From Pedobacter sp. (GTDB lineage: Bacteria > Bacteroidota > Bacteroidia > Sphingobacteriales > Sphingobacteriaceae): a DNA stretch of 64,000 bases. Each line of letters begins with the position of its first letter. The first letter of the stretch is position 1. Of this stretch, positions 34,911 to 43,155 are shown in pieces. A model generated the notes under the pieces. That model was not told where the DNA came from. It was given only the letters and a program-made list of their open reading frames with translations, and made no database searches. The translations under genes were made by a program, and so were the position numbers. The stretch covers positions 1-64,000 of the forward strand of contig JANXVH010000172.1 of the NCBI GenBank assembly GCA_025351765.1, read 5' to 3'.

Positions 34911-37900
34911 TTAGAAATTCAGTTTAACTCCGGCCGCGATTGTATTAACCGGCGGGTAATTCGAAGTAGCGTAATCAGGATCGAATGGTCCTTTTGTCGC
35001 TTTCCATAAAACACCAAGGTTGTTCATATATAAATAGACCTGCAGATGCCTGACAGCATAACGATTAATTTTAAAAGCATTGACATCATAACTTAGGCTG
35101 ATATCCTGTAGTCTTATGTTATCGGCCTTTTTAGCAAGCTGCGTGGAATACCTGTAAAGCTGGTCCCTGTTATTATCGATGGCGGCAGGTAAGGATGGTA
35201 CCTGTGTTGTCTTTTCATCACCTGGTTTTTGCCAGCGTTGCGCGTAATCTCCATAAGCATAACCCTGGCCGGCGAGTACGGTTCCGTAATTGATCCCGTT
35301 CTGCCGGTAATAGTAGCCGAAACGGTAAGAAATATTTGCTGATAATGAGAATTGTTTGAATGCTACGATGTTCCTCAATGAACCGAAAACAACTGGCCGT
35401 GTCGGCCCATCATAAACCAAATCTTTCACAGGAGTATTAGCGATTATAGCAGCATAATCTTTACTGACCACACCATTTAAATAACCTTGAGGATCGCCAT
35501 TTGAAGGGTCCAACCCGGCCCACTTATAGCTGTACAAAGCGAACAAAGGCCTGCTCAATAAGGGATATGTTCCAAGATTACCGGAACTGGCGTAAGTAAC
35601 GGCATCCGCTTCAACATTGTAATTACTAACCTTGTCGGTCACGTAACTGAACAATAACACTGAAGACCATTTCAGGGCACCGGTGGTATTTCGAGAATTA
35701 AGGGTCAGATCGATTCCGTGGCCTTTGGTGCTGGCTGTATTACCAGTAAACACAGCGATTCCGGTCGATGGAGCAAATGGAGTATCCCCTATCAGATCAA
35801 GCCCTTGTTTGATAAAATATTCCCCGGAACCGTTCAGGCGATTTCCTCTTGTACGAAAATCAATTCCAAAGTTTACCACCCGATCCCGCTCCCATCGTAA
35901 TTCAGGATTGGGTGGATTTATGATGGAAGCTGTGGGTGCGTTTAAAACAGAGTAATAGGCAGGGAAGTAATTAGCGGTAGTGTAAGCTGATACACTTTTA
36001 TCGATATTGCCGTTATAACCGTACGTGGCCCTGACCTTGAGATAAGGTAAACCATCTAAGTGATAAAACTTTTCCTCATTGACCACCCATCCCAACCCTG
36101 CGGACCATAGTGGTACCCCCTTTTGATTAGTGTTAACTCCAAATAAATTGGATTGGTCAAACCTAGCACTTCCCGATAAAATATACCGGTGGTTATAAGT
36201 GTAGGAGATATTGGCAAAATAAGAACGATAGCGATCCGTAAGATCTCCTGCTAACTGGTTATTGGGAATCTGTTGTTGGGATATTGGGTAATTATATTGC
36301 GGAAAAGTGGAAATATAATCGACGCTGCTGCTGGTGGCGTGATCATCATCATAACCGTATAAGCGGTCGGAATTAGAAACGGTATGCGCATCCTTGATCT
36401 CGTAACCCGCAAGTGCTATAAAATCGTGCATCTGATGAAAAGTATGGGTAAAATTCAGTTGTGCTCTAAAACTTTGGCTGGAAAGCCGTGTGTTATCCAT
36501 GTCTAATATGCCACCTATTGGAATATTATAATTAAAGGAGCCATCGGGATTAATAACAGTAAATCGATTGATCAAGTCCCTGGTGTAATAAGTTTGGAGG
36601 CTTTGCAAGTTTCTTCCATCAATGACGGCATTTTCATACTGATATAATAACATTGTATTTAAGCCGGGAATAATGGTGTATTTCAATTGCGCATTTAGGC
36701 GGTAATCTATACTGCGAATATTATTGCTACCGTTTTTGAGATCGTCTACCGGCTTGTAGGTCCAGTCAAGCAAACCCGCTTGCTGGGCAGTCTGTACAAA
36801 AGCATTTCGATAATCGTGATTCATATTTAAAGAAGTTCCATTTGCGTCCGCCAAGCGGGCGTATGGATAGAGTGACTGGCCTTCCCCGGAATTAAGCCCA
36901 ACCAGATCAGTACCTGTGTTATCAAGAGAGCGGTTGGATTTCGTTATATTAATGCCCGTGATAAATTCAAGTTTTTGCGGGATCAGGGCATAAGTATCAT
37001 TAGCGGTTATAGTAACCCTGTCGTTTCCGTTGCTTACCAGGTTATCCAGATTTTTATCGTAGCCAACAGCTAAATAATATTTCTGATTAGCGCCGCCCCC
37101 GTTTAAATTCAGGGCATATTGCTGGTTTACTGTTTTGCGGTAAAAGTATTTTTGAAAATCATTTCTCACATCGTACTGCCGTAAAGCGTCAATTTGTAAA
37201 TTTGCATTTTCCGCGGTAATGCTTCCATTTCTGGCTGCATATAACAAGTCAACTGCGGGAGTTAAAGCTCTATTTCTTCTTGAGGCGGCAATGCTGTTAT
37301 AGTAACCATTGTTGAACAGCATTTTTTCGACGTCGATGTAATCAGAGGATGACATTTTGGGCTGATAAAAGATATCAGGCTTTTCGCCTATGGTAGTATT
37401 TACATTGAGGTTGACTTCGATCTGATGATTGTAGGCACCTTTTTTTGTCGTGATCACGATTACACCGTTTCCCGCCCTCGCCCCCCATATGGATGCGGCG
37501 GCGGCATCTTTCAATGCGGTAATGCTTTCGACATCGTTAGGGTTTATATTATTGATATCCCCGTCGTACGGAAAATTATCTACCACAATGAGTGGCTGTG
37601 CATTCGCGAATAGCGTACTTCTACCCCGTATGCTTATCGTGTTGCTTCCAACTCCCTTACCCTTATTAAAAATAAGTCCGGAAGTTACATCCTCAAGGCG
37701 GCTGAGCACGTCCGTGCTCACCCTTCTGTTAAGTAAATTATTGTCTATCTGGACAAATGAACCCGTGGTTTTTTCGGCAGCAATTTGTTGAAAGCCCGTC
37801 GATACTACCACCTCTTTGATTGCCATGGTTTCTGGAATAAGGGCGATAGTCAATCCTTTCTTTGCAAATACCTTTATTGAAAGGCTTTTGTACCCGATAA

Positions 37901-38117
37901 ATACAACAGACACCATACGGCCTGAATCGGGGATAGAAATATTGAAAAACCCATTCTCATCGGTAATTATTTTATCATTGTTTGCATGGATTATTATTGT
38001 GGCTCCTGATAGGGGGGTGTTTCCTTCCCTGGAAACTACCCTACCTTTCGTATTTACCTGGCAAAAAGCAAATAAAGGGGCGCACAACAGCCATATTGCC
38101 ATTGTGAATCTGATCAT
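34911..38117 (-). CDS. SusC/RagA-family TonB-linked outer-membrane channel
   Basis: A 1068-residue protein with signal peptide, a carboxypeptidase-regulatory-like domain (VNTKGRVVSREGNTPLSGAT, residues 20-100), the plug with the SusC signature (SIRGRSTLFANAQPLIVVDN, ALKDAAAASIWGARAGNGVI) and a 22-strand barrel with aromatic strand ends. It imports ligands handed over by the SusD-like lid, powered by TonB. It is placed between tlpA-like and susD-like genes in one operon with 18-20-base gaps, so it is unlike polysaccharide loci and more like RagA/B-type peptide uptake systems. Confidence 0.95.
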   Translation of the reverse strand: MIRFTMAIWLLCAPLFAFCQVNTKGRVVSREGNTPLSGATIIIHANNDKIITDENGFFNISIPDSGRMVSVVFIGYKSLSIKVFAKKGLTIALIPETMAIKEVVVSTGFQQIAAEKTTGSFVQIDNNLLNRRVSTDVLSRLEDVTSGLIFNKGKGVGSNTISIRGRSTLFANAQPLIVVDNFPYDGDINNINPNDVESITALKDAAAASIWGARAGNGVIVITTKKGAYNHQIEVNLNVNTTIGEKPDIFYQPKMSSSDYIDVEKMLFNNGYYNSIAASRRNRALTPAVDLLYAARNGSITAENANLQIDALRQYDVRNDFQKYFYRKTVNQQYALNLNGGGANQKYYLAVGYDKNLDNLVSNGNDRVTITANDTYALIPQKLEFITGINITKSNRSLDNTGTDLVGLNSGEGQSLYPYARLADANGTSLNMNHDYRNAFVQTAQQAGLLDWTYKPVDDLKNGSNNIRSIDYRLNAQLKYTIIPGLNTMLLYQYENAVIDGRNLQSLQTYYTRDLINRFTVINPDGSFNYNIPIGGILDMDNTRLSSQSFRAQLNFTHTFHQMHDFIALAGYEIKDAHTVSNSDRLYGYDDDHATSSSVDYISTFPQYNYPISQQQIPNNQLAGDLTDRYRSYFANISYTYNHRYILSGSARFDQSNLFGVNTNQKGVPLWSAGLGWVVNEEKFYHLDGLPYLKVRATYGYNGNIDKSVSAYTTANYFPAYYSVLNAPTASIINPPNPELRWERDRVVNFGIDFRTRGNRLNGSGEYFIKQGLDLIGDTPFAPSTGIAVFTGNTASTKGHGIDLTLNSRNTTGALKWSSVLLFSYVTDKVSNYNVEADAVTYASSGNLGTYPLLSRPLFALYSYKWAGLDPSNGDPQGYLNGVVSKDYAAIIANTPVKDLVYDGPTRPVVFGSLRNIVAFKQFSLSANISYRFGYYYRQNGINYGTVLAGQGYAYGDYAQRWQKPGDEKTTQVPSLPAAIDNNRDQLYRYSTQLAKKADNIRLQDISLSYDVNAFKINRYAVRHLQVYLYMNNLGVLWKATKGPFDPDYATSNYPPVNTIAAGVKLNF

Positions 38118-38137
38118 GTTGAATAAATTAAAAGGAA

Positions 38138-39604
38138 CTACTTATTTATTTTTGCGATTTGAGGTACCGAATCCGATATGGTCAATACATCTGCCTTCTC
38201 TAATTTCCGGATCAATTTAAGGCCATACTTGTCAAGCTGTTCGTTTACCTGGTCTATATCTCTCATATCAGCCTCTATATCCATATCTACCTGAGCGGTA
38301 TATCCTGTTTCGTTCTTTAATATCAGTCCGGATTCCTGTTGAAAAACCCTGAACCGGCTAAGAAAAACGTTAAGATTGCAATTAATCATGGTGCCGCCGG
38401 TCACATCAAATGCAATAGATGATTTTCCGGTAGATGAAACCGGGATAGTGGTTGATTTTGTCCGCACCAGTGCAAGGCAGCTTTTTTGTTGCTGCTTGAC
38501 TATGGCCTTATATTGCGGAAAATAAAATTCCAGGTCCATACGCATTTTGGCCAACGCTTCACCAGTATCGCGGTTAGCGACAACTAACTCGTAACAAAAA
38601 CCTTTTTTATTGTCCAGCCAATCCACAAATGCTTGTCCGCTTAAAGATGTATTGAGCATAGTAGTATCTTTTACGGCCAGGTAAGTTTGGTTCCAATCGA
38701 GGGCCCGAGCACTTTTGCTCATGGCGATCTGGTAAAGCTGAGCGATAGTTAAATTTAAGGCAGTAATCCTATGATACCCGGTAGTTATATTTTTGTTAAA
38801 CAAATCGTTATAATAGCCGCATCCTAATCCAGGTTTATAAGCAGTCAGGATACTGTAGGAATTAATTCTCTGGTTGTCAGACGGATTACTGATATTGAAA
38901 AGTGGTTTTATAGAATTATAATCCACGAGAATATCACTTTTTAAACCAACATCCATTTTTTCACCATGGAGTGCTTTTTTGATCTTTGATGAATTGATAG
39001 CCTCATAGCCCGTTATAGCCATCACAACTCCTTTCTTATCGATCCAGACATAATGTGGCAAGGAACTGTGCGGAAATAATTTATTTAACACCGTGTCACC
39101 ATAAGCCTCTTTGAGATTAAACGGATGTTGCTTTGTTAACCTCTCCAAAAATGGCACTACGGTCTTTCCCGGTTGATCAGTAACGGATAAAAATTGCAGA
39201 TCTGGACCTAATTCTTTTTGCAGAGAATCCATCTTTGGAATCATATGAATACAAGGAGAACACCACGTTGCCCAGAAATCTATTATAAGTAATTTACCTT
39301 TGAAATCCGATAATTTAGCTGAACTGGATTTATAGCCAATCATATTATTAATAGTAACATCCGGCACGTTATCCCCAATAGTGAGCCCGTCGTGTGCGGC
39401 CTGTTGTGCTTTGGAAATGTATGGATAAATGACCAATAGCAAAACTATCAATAGGATATAAAATAAAGATATATAAATACCCGGCCGGGCGTGTTTTAAT
39501 CCGTCAAAGTCGACGTTAACAGAATTGCCAGCAGGCATTTCTTGAATTGTGGGAACCTTCCCAAAAGGCAATAGCTTACCTGGGAAGCCAATTTTTAGCT
39601 TCAT
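38138..39604 (-). CDS. TlpA-like thioredoxin-fold protein, membrane-anchored
   Basis: A 488-residue protein. One membrane segment (LFYILLIVLLLVIYPYIS, about residues 48-65) precedes a TlpA/ResA domain with DFKGKLLIIDFWATWCSPCIHMIPKM, where WCSPC is the active CxxC motif. The C-terminal 300 residues are a separate domain of unknown type with a helical pattern (LNLTIAQLYQIAMS, FYFPQYKAIVKQQQ). Such C-terminal extensions are seen in Bacteroidota TlpA proteins encoded with SusC/SusD. It probably reduces or isomerises disulfides in the envelope and is a logical partner of the MauE-like protein. It is the first gene of this operon. Confidence 0.88.
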   Translation of the reverse strand: MKLKIGFPGKLLPFGKVPTIQEMPAGNSVNVDFDGLKHARPGIYISLFYILLIVLLLVIYPYISKAQQAAHDGLTIGDNVPDVTINNMIGYKSSSAKLSDFKGKLLIIDFWATWCSPCIHMIPKMDSLQKELGPDLQFLSVTDQPGKTVVPFLERLTKQHPFNLKEAYGDTVLNKLFPHSSLPHYVWIDKKGVVMAITGYEAINSSKIKKALHGEKMDVGLKSDILVDYNSIKPLFNISNPSDNQRINSYSILTAYKPGLGCGYYNDLFNKNITTGYHRITALNLTIAQLYQIAMSKSARALDWNQTYLAVKDTTMLNTSLSGQAFVDWLDNKKGFCYELVVANRDTGEALAKMRMDLEFYFPQYKAIVKQQQKSCLALVRTKSTTIPVSSTGKSSIAFDVTGGTMINCNLNVFLSRFRVFQQESGLILKNETGYTAQVDMDIEADMRDIDQVNEQLDKYGLKLIRKLEKADVLTISDSVPQIAKINK

Positions 39605-40127
39605 AAATTTGAATAATAGTTAGAGCGGTAAGAAAATTAGACTAACAAAAAAGAAGAAATACGAAAACGGCAACCTATAAAAAGGACATTAACTATTAAG
39701 CTGATCATAGGTTACCGCATCCCTAAATATCATTCAGGAGGGCAGATAACTAACATTAAAAGGTCTCTAACAGCACGCATAACACAGAAATTAAAAAGTG
39801 TTTACACCGTAAGTTGAGAAGTGCCTAACAATAAGTAAGGCGTGGAACTCAGCTTACTGCTCTGGAGGTACTGGTATACCGTGAACGAATAAGTGAGCCC
39901 ACGCCATTAGCGTGAGCACTTTCACCTATCCTCTCGTTCGTCTTAAATTACCAGTTTTCCAGAGCGAGATTAAAGTGCGAATGCTTCAATTATTAGTAAG
40001 AAGGAATCGCAAAAATAAAAAGTATTTACATTACTCTTGTTAATTACAAAACACTAAAATACAAAATATTTCAATTGGTACATAATAATGTACCAATTTA
40101 TTTTTTCACTGTTCTCATATTTCAGGC
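39605..40127. other. Intergenic region with a long imperfect inverted repeat
   Basis: No gene seen. From 39859 to 39965 the two halves pair imperfectly: GCTCTGGA with TCCAGAGC outside, ACTGGTA with TACCAGT and GAACGA with TCGTTC in the middle, and CACGC with GCGTG around a five-base loop (39905-39909). The structure resembles a small structured RNA or a folded recombination site. The segment after 39990 is A+T-rich and carries the promoter and operator of the XRE gene. Confidence 0.5.
40073..40098. promoter_or_regulatory. Palindromic operator upstream of the XRE gene
   Basis: AATTGGTACAT and ATGTACCAATT are perfect 11-base arms around AATA, 30 bases before the start codon at 40128. The location and symmetry fit a site for the XRE dimer, giving autoregulation. 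Confidence 0.6.
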
Positions 40128-40382
40128 ATGAATGACGACGAAAAAGATTTATTTAATTCTTCCTTAGGGGAGAAAATTAAATCTATTCGAAAAGGTCATA
40201 ATTTTGGCGTTCGAGAACTTGCATTGATTGCGGAAATAGAACATCATCAGTTAATTAACATTGAAAAAGGTCGAGTTGACATTCGGCTTTCTACTTTAAG
40301 AAAAATAGCAAAAGCTTTGAAATGCACCCCAAAAGATTTGTTGGATTTTGAATTCGAAATTAATTCAACAAAAATCAAGTAA
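40128..40382 (+). CDS. XRE-family transcriptional regulator
   Basis: An 84-residue protein, essentially one helix-turn-helix domain: LGEKIKSIRKGHNFGVRELALIAEIEHHQLINIEKGRVDIRLSTLRKIAKALKCTPKDLL. The helices and the I-E-x-G-x-x-x-x-x-x-x-T-L motif are those of the XRE/C-protein type. It stands alone, with a palindromic operator just upstream and a long gene-poor stretch downstream, so a restriction-modification controller whose partner has been lost is possible. No partner gene is visible. Confidence 0.88.
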   Translation: MNDDEKDLFNSSLGEKIKSIRKGHNFGVRELALIAEIEHHQLINIEKGRVDIRLSTLRKIAKALKCTPKDLLDFEFEINSTKIK

Positions 40383-41357
40383 ATATTAAATTCCGCGATT
40401 ATATTTCGTAACCTGCAATGAACAGAAGCACAATGGCTACCTTGTTCGATTTAAGAAGAAAAAGATTCCATACTATAGGTAAATTTAGCTAATAATCCAG
40501 TAGTACTTTATAATTAAAAATTAATCTAAATCCTAATTTAATTTCGGGATATCTCTCCTTTTACTTAGTTCTTATTTGTTTTAATGTAGATTGTCATCCA
40601 ATACTGATTTTCATAACATCTTCTATTCGAGTAGTGTAGCACGTACACAAATTAGGCGCATTGAGTTGTAATTGTTTATCGTTGCCTTGTGCATCTAATT
40701 GGACTGTGTTTCGTCCGTAACGGTATTAATATTGTCTAAGGCTTTAGATAGTTTGGCTTCCAAAGCCAGCCCGTAGGGGAACGTTCTCGAACCCTTTTTT
40801 AGCAAATTTAAGATTATTGGCAGTGTCTTAATTTTTTAACATTCTAATAATCAACTCAGTGTAAACCATTGGAATATTATTTCGACTGGATTTCATTTAA
40901 CGTAATGTTGTTGTGAACGTTCGAGTGTTCGGACTTCTTTTCTTGCAAGAAAAGAAGCAAAAGAACCGGAGAAAATTTAAGCATTCTTTAATTTTCTAGT
41001 TGATGATCGCGGGGCTTACAACCACTTACTTTAAATCCATGTCCCATTCGAAATTAGTATACCAGGCTCAATGTTGGCGGGGCGATCACGTTTTTGGCCA
41101 GCTATAGCCTGGAGCGGAGGTTCCGGGAGGCCTGACCAGACTGTTCCGTGCGGTTTAGAGCACTTAGTTGTGCAACGAGTACAAGAAAAACAATCAAAAA
41201 CCAATAGCTTTACAAACTGTAACAGAATTCCACGGCTGTTATTAGCGTCTCAATTTAAATCGTTTTGCGTTAAATTAAATTTCTACTATGAACAAATAAA
41301 CCGCGAAGAAAACTTAAGTTAAAAGCTTATTCCTCAAACATACCCGATAACGCATTA
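40383..41357. other. Gene-poor stretch with a 24-bp perfect palindrome
   Basis: About 1 kb with no supported frame; a short plus-strand frame at 41071-41322 has no recognisable features. The palindrome CTTCTTTTCTTG/CAAGAAAAGAAG (40934-40957) has no loop and is followed by AAAAGAACCGGAG, resembling dispersed REP-like repeats. The region may be the scar of insertions or deletions at the edge of the defence genes. Confidence 0.5.
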
Positions 41358-41858
41358 TTAAAAAGCTCTTGTACCATAACCCTTGCTAATATTCAGATCA
41401 CGAAGTTTGTTGAAAAGGCCTACCATGGTACCATTTTCCATAATCCATTCCATTATGATCTGAAGCATTTCGTCGGCATCAGTATTGTAGGTCATCCTAC
41501 CATCCCCGCCGCGAGTGCCGTCTTTCCTGATTCTTTTCCCTCGGGTCAGATAGGTGTTCTTTTCTTCATAAATGAAATCTCGCGCGGCTTTATTCGAAGG
41601 TCCTTTAGGTAAATGCGCACGTAGTAACCTATTAATTCCTTTGTAATAAAGGTCAAATTTCTTCTCAGGATCATCAATATTACTGAGGGCCGTTTGAAGA
41701 ATTTCTCTTTGTCGTTCCAGGTCGCCTGTGGGTGAAATAATTAACTGCTCGCCTTTGACCTGATCAGAGGCAGCCAGGATATTTTGCTTGAGTTGTTCGT
41801 CTGCTAATTCTTTTTCTGTTTTTTTTCGCTGATGTGGTTTGTTCTCTTCTTCGGCCAT
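41358..41858 (-). CDS. Hypothetical partner of the ImmA/IrrE-type gene
   Basis: A 166-residue soluble protein. It starts with a charged helix (KPHQRKKTEKELADEQLKQN), then helices around IDDPEKKFDLYYKGINRLLRAH, and a C-terminal segment DGRMTYNTDADEMLQIIMEWIMENG. No family recognised. It starts five bases after the stop of the XRE/ImmA gene and is surely co-transcribed. It could be the effector or target of that regulator pair. Confidence 0.6.
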   Translation of the reverse strand: MAEEENKPHQRKKTEKELADEQLKQNILAASDQVKGEQLIISPTGDLERQREILQTALSNIDDPEKKFDLYYKGINRLLRAHLPKGPSNKAARDFIYEEKNTYLTRGKRIRKDGTRGGDGRMTYNTDADEMLQIIMEWIMENGTMVGLFNKLRDLNISKGYGTRAF

Positions 41859-41863
41859 GGTAA

Positions 41864-43075
41864 TTAAATATTAAAAATGTTTTCCTTTAAGTAGTTTACA
41901 GTATCTTCAATACGTTCCTTATCAAAAGGATCGATATTGATATCGTTTAAGGCCAGCTTAACGTCGGCTTCAGTGTGTTTGTATTTTGCCCAGAAGCTGC
42001 CTTTTCCTGCGGCATCCATATCCCAACAATAAAAATTATATATCATGGAAGGATGGATCTGGTGCTCCCTTGCAAAGTTGGCCACCACCAAAGGGCTGTC
42101 GATATATTTGTAAATAAACCTGGACCGCTCAGCAGGTAAAAAGTAATCACGGGCAAACTCATCAGCTTTATCTTCCTGAAGCAAAAAGAGATCGGCTTCA
42201 CCGGTTAAATGAAAAACATTACGTTCGATTTCATCAAAATCGAAAATTACGTGGTGCAATTCATGCAGCAAGGCGAACCATATAGTTGCGTATCGTTTAT
42301 TAAGATCCGTCAGAACAATACAAGGTTTACTGTTAATGACAAAGGTTGCCCCTCTGACCTGCGTAGTTTGTAAATGCGGTTGATAGATTACGCTAACTCC
42401 TATATTATACAACGCCTGGGTGACTGTCCGAAGCCCGGTTGTCACGTTCATGCTATAGGGTTTGATCTTAGCAATAAGCTCTATCAGTTTCGTCTTATCA
42501 TACGAATTAGAATTTTTCAGGCAATCAAAATGCGCATAAGCGGACCTTACCCAAAATTCGCGCATCAGACCACTTTCACTTTTCTTTGTTTTGCTAAATG
42601 CAGGAATGATTTGTTTGTTGGAATATTGAAAAATGGATTTTAGTCCGAAATAAGTAACAATACGTTTTTCTATTTGATCAAAATCCGTTTTAGTTGTCAA
42701 AAAACCTGATTTCGCAAGGTTTTTGATGTCAAACGTCGACAGGATGTAAGATTTCTTTTTCGCATCTTCCAATTCACCTACCATTTCCTGTGGCATATCA
42801 TTAAGGAATAATTTTAATAACGCGTCCATTTGCAGCCCTAGGAATTGCCCAAGCTTCAATAAATTAATTACATCCACTCGTTTGGCTGAACCATCCAATA
42901 TGCCTTCCAGTGTGCGTTTCTGCATATTCAGCATTTTTTCTGCCTGGTTAATGGTGATGCCGTGCCGTGCAAGCCTAGCATCAAAAATTTCCTTAATCGA
43001 ATTGGTTTCACCTTCCCACACGTCAACCGGGGAAAGCATTTTGTAGAATTCGTTCAGAAACTGATTTTCATCCAT
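41864..43075 (-). CDS. XRE/ImmA-IrrE-type regulator-metallopeptidase
   Basis: A 403-residue protein. The N-terminal 80 residues form an XRE-like helix-turn-helix (ARHGITINQAEKMLNMQKRTLEGILDG), and the C-terminal half is an ImmA/IrrE zinc peptidase with LLHELHHVIFDFDEIE (HExxH) and later LLQEDKADEFARDYFLPAERSRF, whose Glu and Asp complete the zinc site. Proteins of this build (COG2856) cleave repressors or serve as antitoxins in phage and defence loci. The gene is divergent from the CoiA-like locus across a perfect palindrome that is a likely operator. Confidence 0.88.
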   Translation of the reverse strand: MDENQFLNEFYKMLSPVDVWEGETNSIKEIFDARLARHGITINQAEKMLNMQKRTLEGILDGSAKRVDVINLLKLGQFLGLQMDALLKLFLNDMPQEMVGELEDAKKKSYILSTFDIKNLAKSGFLTTKTDFDQIEKRIVTYFGLKSIFQYSNKQIIPAFSKTKKSESGLMREFWVRSAYAHFDCLKNSNSYDKTKLIELIAKIKPYSMNVTTGLRTVTQALYNIGVSVIYQPHLQTTQVRGATFVINSKPCIVLTDLNKRYATIWFALLHELHHVIFDFDEIERNVFHLTGEADLFLLQEDKADEFARDYFLPAERSRFIYKYIDSPLVVANFAREHQIHPSMIYNFYCWDMDAAGKGSFWAKYKHTEADVKLALNDINIDPFDKERIEDTVNYLKENIFNI

Positions 43076-43114
43076 AGTGTAGCAAAAATGAAAATAATTA
43101 TTGGGATATTCAAA

Positions 43115-43144
43115 TAAAAGTTATGTAAATTTACATAACTTTTA
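43115..43144. promoter_or_regulatory. Perfect 30-bp palindrome between divergent genes
   Basis: The symmetrical unit around TAAA|TTTA reads AAAAGTTATG with its exact complement on the other side and extends one more T/A pair at each end. It lies 40 bases upstream of the XRE/ImmA start (43075) and 12 bases upstream of the start at 43156, so a protein bound there would repress both. The N-terminal XRE domain of the ImmA gene is the obvious candidate. Confidence 0.75.
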
Positions 43145-43155
43145 AAATATATTCA

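Noticed and set aside
41071-41322. Plus-strand frame in the gene-poor stretch before the ImmA locus.
   Set aside because: No motif, start context or neighbour supports it.
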